A DNA stretch of 64,000 bases from M3007 sp033764075 (lineage in GTDB: Bacteria > Bacteroidota > Bacteroidia > Chitinophagales > Saprospiraceae): the NCBI GenBank assembly GCA_033764075.1, contig JANRJH010000015.1:1-64000 (forward strand). Direction: 5' to 3'. Within the stretch, counting starts at the first letter, position 1. Each line of letters starts with the position of its first letter. The notes under the pieces are model-generated. The model was not told where the DNA came from. It was given only the letters and a program-made list of their open reading frames with translations, and did not search any database. The position numbers and the translations under genes were made by a program. Below are positions 59,516-64,000 of this stretch, piece after piece.

Positions 59516-59543
59516 ATTCCGCATTCGACATTCCGCATTCGAA
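59516..59543. repeat. Four degenerate heptamers (ATTCSRN)
   Basis: ATTCCGC, ATTCGAC, ATTCCGC and ATTCGAA follow each other in 7-base phase, ending exactly at the stop codon of the next minus-strand gene. Same type of tract as at 36121-36211 and inside the element at 37042-37200, and again between convergent genes. Confidence 0.65.
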
Positions 59544-60236
59544 TCACTCTCTCCTGCCCATGAACATCATCAGCAGATAAAGGAACTGCACCAGTGCGGC
59601 CATGGCGGCGGCCACATAGGTCATGGCGGCCCACCAAAGGGCATCTTTGGCGCCTTCGTGACCGGCGCCGCGCGCGGCTACACCGCTGCGGTCGAGCCAG
59701 GCCAGGGCTCGGTTGCTGGCGTCGAATTCGACGGGCAGGGTCACGAGGCTAAAGAGGGTCGTCACGGCAAAAATGCCGAGCACGATGACCATGATGGTGG
59801 GGTTGTTGGTCAGGTACATGCCGCCGAGGCCGAACATGAACACGTATTGTTGCATGGTGGCAGCAATGTTGACCACCGGCACGAGGGCCGAGCGCATTTG
59901 CAGCATGCTGTATCCGGTGGCGTGCTGCACCGCGTGGCCGCACTCGTGGGCCGCTACAGCGGCGGCGGCCACGCTGCGGCCGTGGTACACGTCGTAGCTC
60001 AGGTTAACGGTTCTGTCCTGCGGGTTGTAGTGGTCGGTCAACTGGCCGTCCACCTGGGTGATGCGTACATCGTGCAGACCGTTCTCCTCCAGCATGGCCT
60101 GGGCCACCTGGGCGCCGTTCATGCCGCTGTCGAGCGGCACCTGGCTGTAGTGTGCGAATTTGGACTTGAGGCGGCCGCTCAGGATCATACCGATCACGGT
60201 AAAGATGCCGCTGATGATCATTATTCCGAAGATCAT
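59544..60236 (-). CDS. Membrane zinc metallopeptidase (YugP/COG2738 family)
   Basis: A 230-residue integral membrane protease. A first membrane helix (IFGIMIISGIFTVIGMIL) precedes the catalytic segment SVAAAAVAAHECGHAVQHAT, which has the HExxH-like zinc motif HECGH. The next conserved parts are RSALVPVVNIAATMQQYVF and VTLPVEFDASNRALAWLDRS, where the downstream Glu or Asp is the third zinc ligand, and a C-terminal helix (MTYVAAAMAALVQFLYLLMM). Substrates are unknown. It converges with the glycosylase gene and is the last gene of a possible minus-strand group with the glycosyltransferase and serS. Confidence 0.92.
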   Translation of the reverse strand: MIFGIMIISGIFTVIGMILSGRLKSKFAHYSQVPLDSGMNGAQVAQAMLEENGLHDVRITQVDGQLTDHYNPQDRTVNLSYDVYHGRSVAAAAVAAHECGHAVQHATGYSMLQMRSALVPVVNIAATMQQYVFMFGLGGMYLTNNPTIMVIVLGIFAVTTLFSLVTLPVEFDASNRALAWLDRSGVAARGAGHEGAKDALWWAAMTYVAAAMAALVQFLYLLMMFMGRRE

Positions 60237-60329
60237 GGGTAGTCGAGTTTTTTAGTTTCTTAAGACGCAAACTTATGGATAAAGACACAAAACGGGGGCA
60301 AAATGTTCAATTGCAGCGCTTTAAAAACG

Positions 60330-61094
60330 TCACGTCCGGGTCTTCGTCCGTACCTGCCACAATTCCCACAATTTCATTTCCCGGAAAAAGACGTATTGGG
60401 CCGACGTTTTGGCGATGAAATAGCCGAAATAGCCGTCCAGAAACCCTCGTTGCCACCAGAATTCCTTGAAAAAGCGCAGCGCCGGTTTGAGCAGGATGGC
60501 CGGCAGGGAGGTGCGTTTGCCGTTGTTGAAGGCGGCGTTGGCAGCGGCCCGGCTGAGGCGGTTTATGGAGGCTACGCGGCTGTCGAGGCTGTCGTTGGTG
60601 TAGTGCAGTATATCGGCGTTGATGCGGCGGATGCGGGCCCCTTTGTCCATCTCGATGCGGTCGTGCGGATCGTTGCCCACCATGCGGTACAGGCGGCGGT
60701 CGAACAGGCGAATCTTCCGGTCGGGGTACCAGGCGCCGTGGCGTATCCACCGTCCGCTGAGGCTGCTGAGCCGGTTGAGGGCGTACCCGTCGTGGGTCCA
60801 TTCGGACCGAATCTGCCGGACGGCTTTCTGGAGTTCGGGGGACAGGGCTTCATCGGCGTCCAGCAACAACACATGATCGTGCAATGCCTGGGCCACGGCC
60901 CAGCTTTTCTGGTCCACATAACCGCCAAAAGCCCTGGTGAGCACCCGGGCGCCCAGGCGGGTGGCGATGTCCACGGTTTTATCGGTCGAGAAGGAGTCTA
61001 CCACCACCATGTCATCCACCACACCCCGCGCGCTTTCCAGACACCGCCCGATGTTGTCCTCCTCATTGAATGCGATGACCACCAGTGAGATCAT
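60330..61094 (-). CDS. Family 2 glycosyltransferase (WaaE/KdtX-like)
   Basis: Cytoplasmic sugar transferase of 254 residues. The GT-A domain starts ISLVVIAFNEEDNIGRCLES and has VVDSFSTDKTVDIA and the metal-binding LLLDADEALSPELQ. The middle part, AFGGYVDQKSWAVAQALHDHV, and later IRRINADILHYTNDSL are typical of the lipopolysaccharide-core glucosyltransferase WaaE/KdtX group. A role in LPS core or surface glycan assembly is inferred. It begins four bases after the serS stop, so the two are co-transcribed. Confidence 0.92.
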   Translation of the reverse strand: MISLVVIAFNEEDNIGRCLESARGVVDDMVVVDSFSTDKTVDIATRLGARVLTRAFGGYVDQKSWAVAQALHDHVLLLDADEALSPELQKAVRQIRSEWTHDGYALNRLSSLSGRWIRHGAWYPDRKIRLFDRRLYRMVGNDPHDRIEMDKGARIRRINADILHYTNDSLDSRVASINRLSRAAANAAFNNGKRTSLPAILLKPALRFFKEFWWQRGFLDGYFGYFIAKTSAQYVFFREMKLWELWQVRTKTRT

Positions 61095-61098
61095 GTGT

Positions 61099-62379
61099 TC
61101 ACTGGATTACCTTGAATCCGGTATACCGGTGCAGGACTTTTGGTATTCGGATGCCGTCCGGGGTCTGGTTGTTTTCCAGGATGGCCGCCACGATGCGCGC
61201 CAGGGCGAGCGCCGATCCGTTCAGGGTGTGCAGCAGTTCGGTTTTGCCCTCGTCGTTGCGGAAGCGGAGTTTAAGGCGGTTGGACTGAAAGGTCTCGAAG
61301 TTGGAGACCGAGCTCACCTCCAGCCAGCGTTGCTGGGCGCCCGACCACACCTCGAAGTCGTAGGTGAGGGCGGAGGCGAAACCCATGTCGCCGCCGCAAA
61401 GGCGCAGGATGCGGTAGGGCAGTTCGAGTTTGGCCATGAGCCTGGACACATGGCGCACCATGCCCAGCAGCGCCTTGTAGGAATCTTCGGGTTTTTCCAC
61501 GCGCACGATTTCCACTTTGTCGAACTGGTGTACGCGATTCAGGCCGCGCACGTGTGCGCCCCAGGCGCCGGCTTCGCGGCGAAAGCAGGGGGTGTATGCG
61601 GTCATGCAAACGGGCAGTTGCTGGGCGGGCACGATCTCGTCGCGCAGGACGTTGGTGACCGGCACCTCTGCGGTGGGGATGAGGTACAGCTCGTCGCGTT
61701 CGCAATAGTACATCTGGCCCTCCTTGTCGGGCAGTTGTCCGGTACCGCGTGCGGTGTCTTTGTTGACCAGGTGGGGGGGCAAAATCTCTTCGTATCCGGC
61801 TTTCACCGCTTCGTCGAGGAAAAAAGCGATGAGGGCGCGCTGGAGGCGGGCCCCCTGGCCGCGGTACACGGGAAAGCCTGCGCCGGTGATTTTAACGCCC
61901 AGTTCAAAGTCAAAGAGGTTGTATTTTTTTCCGAGTTCCCAGTGGGGCTGTGCGTCGGATGCCAGCGCCGGAAAGGGACCGGTCCAGTCTTTGTACACCA
62001 GATTGTCTTCGGGGGTTTTGCCCTTGGGCACGCTTTTGTGGGGTATGTTGGGCACGCCGAGCAGGAGTTCCTCCAGTTCTGCCTCCAGGGTGCTGAGGGC
62101 TTCTTCGAGGGATTTGCTGCGCATTTTGAGCTCGGCGACATCCGCTTTGGCAGCTTCCGCTTCGGCGCTTTTACCCTGAGCCATCAACTGGCCGATCGTC
62201 TTGGCAGCGCGGTTGCTTTCCGCCAGGGTATCGTCCAAATTTTTCTGAGTCGTTTTGCGCTGGTCGTCCAGTTTGATGATCTGATCGATCACCCGGAGCT
62301 GTGCGGCCGGCCAATTGCGTTTGCGCAGGCCATTCAGGACCCGTCTTTTTTCTTCGCGAATAACTTTAAGTTGTAGCAT
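61099..62379 (-). CDS. serS: Seryl-tRNA synthetase
   Basis: Charges tRNA-Ser and tRNA-Sec. A class II enzyme of 426 residues. The N-terminal helical arm (residues 1-105, coiled coil with KSLEEALSTLEAELEELLLG) contacts the tRNA long arm. The catalytic domain has motif 2 PCFRREAGAWGAHVRGLNRVHQF and motif 3 FRNDEGKTELLHTLNGSALALARI. PHKSVPKGKTPEDN and GTGQLPDKEGQMYY are further family segments. First gene of a minus-strand unit with the WaaE-like gene. Confidence 0.97.
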   Translation of the reverse strand: MLQLKVIREEKRRVLNGLRKRNWPAAQLRVIDQIIKLDDQRKTTQKNLDDTLAESNRAAKTIGQLMAQGKSAEAEAAKADVAELKMRSKSLEEALSTLEAELEELLLGVPNIPHKSVPKGKTPEDNLVYKDWTGPFPALASDAQPHWELGKKYNLFDFELGVKITGAGFPVYRGQGARLQRALIAFFLDEAVKAGYEEILPPHLVNKDTARGTGQLPDKEGQMYYCERDELYLIPTAEVPVTNVLRDEIVPAQQLPVCMTAYTPCFRREAGAWGAHVRGLNRVHQFDKVEIVRVEKPEDSYKALLGMVRHVSRLMAKLELPYRILRLCGGDMGFASALTYDFEVWSGAQQRWLEVSSVSNFETFQSNRLKLRFRNDEGKTELLHTLNGSALALARIVAAILENNQTPDGIRIPKVLHRYTGFKVIQ

Positions 62380-62690
62380 ACGGAATTTTTAAACAAAAAA
62401 AGTGCCGCAAGATAGGATGAAAATGAAAAAAGCATTACCTTTGTGGCGCTTGTTTTGGTAGACAGACGTCTTGCCCTCAACGCAACTACCACCATTCACA
62501 CCCCTCTACTTGGCATAAAAGAACCGGAATCCGAGGGATCGATTTTCCATCTTGGCCCGCGAATTCGGATCGATTTTACCATTCACTTCTCCAAACATGT
62601 TCTTTCCACTGATGGCCGGTGCGCCAACAGTTTGCTTCATTGCGTCATCTGCGGTTAAACCGCCGCATTTACTCACCTTTCCCTTATTGT
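62380..62690 (+). promoter_or_regulatory. rho promoter and long 5' leader
   Basis: The -7 box TACCTTTG at 62436-62443 predicts a leader of about 240 bases before the rho ATG, long for this window. It contains two copies of GGATCGATTTT (62536-62546 and 62567-62577) spaced 31 bases apart and an AACCGCCG/CGGTTAA-type short pairing close to the start. Rho autoregulates by attenuation in other bacteria, and such a leader would suit that, but this is inference. The 71-codon open frame through it (62443-62658) lacks protein character. Confidence 0.5.
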
Positions 62691-64000
62691 ATGTACGACA
62701 TTTTGCAGCTTAATGAAATGCTGGTGCCCGAACTCAAAGAAGTGGCACACCAACTGGGTTTGAAGAATTACACCAAACTGAACAAACAAGACCTGATTTA
62801 TAAAATCCTGGACGAGCAGGCCTTGGCCGAAAAAAAGAACCAGGACCGCGATGTTCCCGTGGTAGACGAACCATCGACCGGCTCGCTGGCCAAACACCGC
62901 CAGCCCAACCCGCCCCGGCAGGAATCCGATGCACCCGAAGCCCAACGCCCCCGCCGGCCCGAACAACAGGGTGGCCAGCGGAGAAACGAACCCGCGAAAG
63001 GCCCTCAACCCAAACGCGAGGAACCTAAAAAACAGGAACAACGGGCGCCCCGGCAGGAGCAGCCCAAGCAGGAGCCCAGAGAGCCGAGAGAGCCCGGGCG
63101 CCCGCAGCAACGCGATAAATACCAGCGCGACCCCCGTATCCTGCGCGACCGACCCGACCGGCCGGCCCAAGGCCAGGGCCAGGGCCAATCGCCTGTGAAA
63201 GATAAGTACAGTCGCAATCCTCGTGTGGGCAATCCCAATCTTGTAGACCCGGAAGCCAACAAACTCAACAGCGCCGAAGAGGACTACGTCAATAACGGGG
63301 GCGCTGCAAACGACGACGACGACGACGATCTGCTCTTCGTACCCATTAAGGCCGTCGCGCCACCCCCGGTGCAGGCGCCGCCAGCGGCCGACACGCAACA
63401 GCAAATGTTCCAGCAGCCGCGCAACACCGAACCGGAGCCTCAGGAGGTCATGCACGTCGCCCATCGCGAAAAATTCGACGCCGAACTCGACGGTGTCGTC
63501 GAAGGCGAAGGCACCCTGGAAATGATGCCCGACGGGTACGGTTTCCTGCGCTCGGCCGACTACAACTATGCTTCGAGCCCCGACGATATATATGTATCGC
63601 CCTCACAGGTCAAACTGTTTGGCCTGCGTACGGGCGACACGGTGCGCGGCGCCATTCGCCCCCCCAAAGACGGCGAAAAGTACTTTGCCCTGCTTAAAGT
63701 CAGCAAAATAAACGGGTTGGATCCGAAAGACGTGCGCGACCGCGTTCCTTTTGACTACCTCACCCCGCTGTTTCCCACCCAGAAATTCAACCTGCTGGTC
63801 AGCCCAACCGGGCGCGATTTTGGCAACCGCATCATTGAGCTGTTTACGCCCATCGGCAAAGGGCAACGTGGCCTCATCGTGGCCCAACCCAAAACAGGTA
63901 AAACATTCCTGCTTAAGGACATAGCCAACGCGATCACCAAAAACCACCCCGAGTGCTACGTGATCATCCTGCTGATCGACGAACGACCGGAGGAGGTAAC
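62691..64000 (+). CDS. rho: Transcription termination factor Rho (5' part, runs off the right edge)
   Basis: Hexameric RNA helicase that terminates transcription. ATG at 62691 opens a frame of 436 codons with no stop before the window end. Residues 1-45 are the Rho N domain (MLVPELKEVAHQLGLKNYTK, KLNKQDLIYKIL). About 50-260 is a disordered insert rich in Q, P, R and E with a run of six Asp (PREPREPGRPQQ, DDDDDD). The cold-shock RNA-binding domain follows (GTLEMMPDGYGFLRSADYNY, ending VSKINGLDP), then the ATPase core (GLIVAQPKTGKTFLLKDIAN Walker A at about 400, IILLIDERPEEV). Large inserts of this kind are usual in Bacteroidota Rho. Confidence 0.96.
   Translation, partial: MYDILQLNEMLVPELKEVAHQLGLKNYTKLNKQDLIYKILDEQALAEKKNQDRDVPVVDEPSTGSLAKHRQPNPPRQESDAPEAQRPRRPEQQGGQRRNEPAKGPQPKREEPKKQEQRAPRQEQPKQEPREPREPGRPQQRDKYQRDPRILRDRPDRPAQGQGQGQSPVKDKYSRNPRVGNPNLVDPEANKLNSAEEDYVNNGGAANDDDDDDLLFVPIKAVAPPPVQAPPAADTQQQMFQQPRNTEPEPQEVMHVAHREKFDAELDGVVEGEGTLEMMPDGYGFLRSADYNYASSPDDIYVSPSQVKLFGLRTGDTVRGAIRPPKDGEKYFALLKVSKINGLDPKDVRDRVPFDYLTPLFPTQKFNLLVSPTGRDFGNRIIELFTPIGKGQRGLIVAQPKTGKTFLLKDIANAITKNHPECYVIILLIDERPEEV

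Noticed and set aside
60303..62376. Long plus-strand frames opposite the WaaE-like gene and serS
   Set aside because: Both strands cannot be the gene; serS and the glycosyltransferase have complete motifs, the plus frames none.
62443..62658. A 71-codon frame in the rho leader
   Set aside because: No protein character and starts inside the promoter box; more likely untranslated leader, though a regulatory peptide cannot be excluded.
1..64000. tRNA or rRNA genes and known riboswitches
   Set aside because: I looked for T-loop-like GTTCRANTC contexts, CCA-ended acceptor stems and conserved riboswitch cores and saw none that fit; a covariance-model search would be needed to exclude them.

Overview
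The window is a piece of a Bacteroidota chromosome, most likely from the Saprospiria (Lewinella/Haliscomenobacter-like lineage); the lineage is inferred, the phylum is well supported. Four secreted proteins end in type IX secretion (T9SS) sorting domains, two of type B (gliding-motility-associated) and two of type A. Several genes are preceded by the Bacteroidota -7 box TAnnTTTG, few have a Shine-Dalgarno sequence, and the gene sets ftsX-DUF3098-uppP, ECF sigma plus N-terminal anti-sigma with an outer-membrane barrel, BatA-like proteins and a Rho with a large disordered insert are typical of the phylum. Coding density is high and GC is moderate to high. I found no rRNA, tRNA, CRISPR array or prophage.

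Layout. 1-2.2 kb: the start of an IS630-like transposase whose insertion seems to have replaced the C-terminus of a secreted beta-helix protein, then a gene-poor stretch. 2.2-6.4 kb (minus): TolC-like protein, a T9SS type B protein, and a thioesterase/3-hydroxyacyl-CoA dehydrogenase pair. 6.5-6.9 kb: decamer/105-bp repeat array. 6.9-9.8 kb: ruvC, a GH113-like lipoprotein and a metallophosphatase. 10-12.6 kb (minus): PadR regulator with a clear operator, and a PspC/GIN-domain membrane protein. 12.8-16.6 kb (plus): DUF177-rpmF, ridA, trpS and a T9SS type B protein. 16.6-25.2 kb: a catalytically dead M16 homologue, a P-type ATPase, a winged-helix regulator, pdxH, Hsp20, a membrane protein with a degenerate sigma-like N-terminus, and rsmG. 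25.2-29.2 kb: a glucosaminidase, an ECF sigma/anti-sigma-barrel pair and a secreted protein. 29.3-37 kb: glyA, hemC, kefG-kefB-like genes, a BatA-like protein and pyrF, with two heptanucleotide-repeat elements. 37.3-44.1 kb: a 1511-residue multidomain T9SS protein and a secreted GH13 amylase. 44.2-47.6 kb: a frameshifted Rpn-type nuclease gene and three envelope genes. 47.7-49.8 kb (minus): ftsX-DUF3098-uppP. 49.9-57.4 kb: a secreted binding protein, trhO, a Uma2 nuclease, a TMTC-like membrane O-mannosyltransferase with TPRs, a lipase, two META-domain lipoproteins and a Cys-rich secreted protein. 57.4-64 kb: radA, a uracil-DNA-glycosylase-like gene, a YugP-type protease, a WaaE-like glycosyltransferase, serS, and rho, which runs off the right edge.

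Most of the window is housekeeping mixed with envelope and secretion genes. The unusual signals are a 159-bp palindromic element written in perfect 7-bp phase, other short degenerate heptamer and decamer tracts between genes, TAnnTTTG promoters placed so close to start codons that the mRNAs should be leaderless, a membrane protein that looks like a decayed sigma factor fused to TPR-like repeats, and a repetitive palindrome that is translated inside a membrane-protein gene. I see no strong candidate for a wholly new defence or metabolic system.
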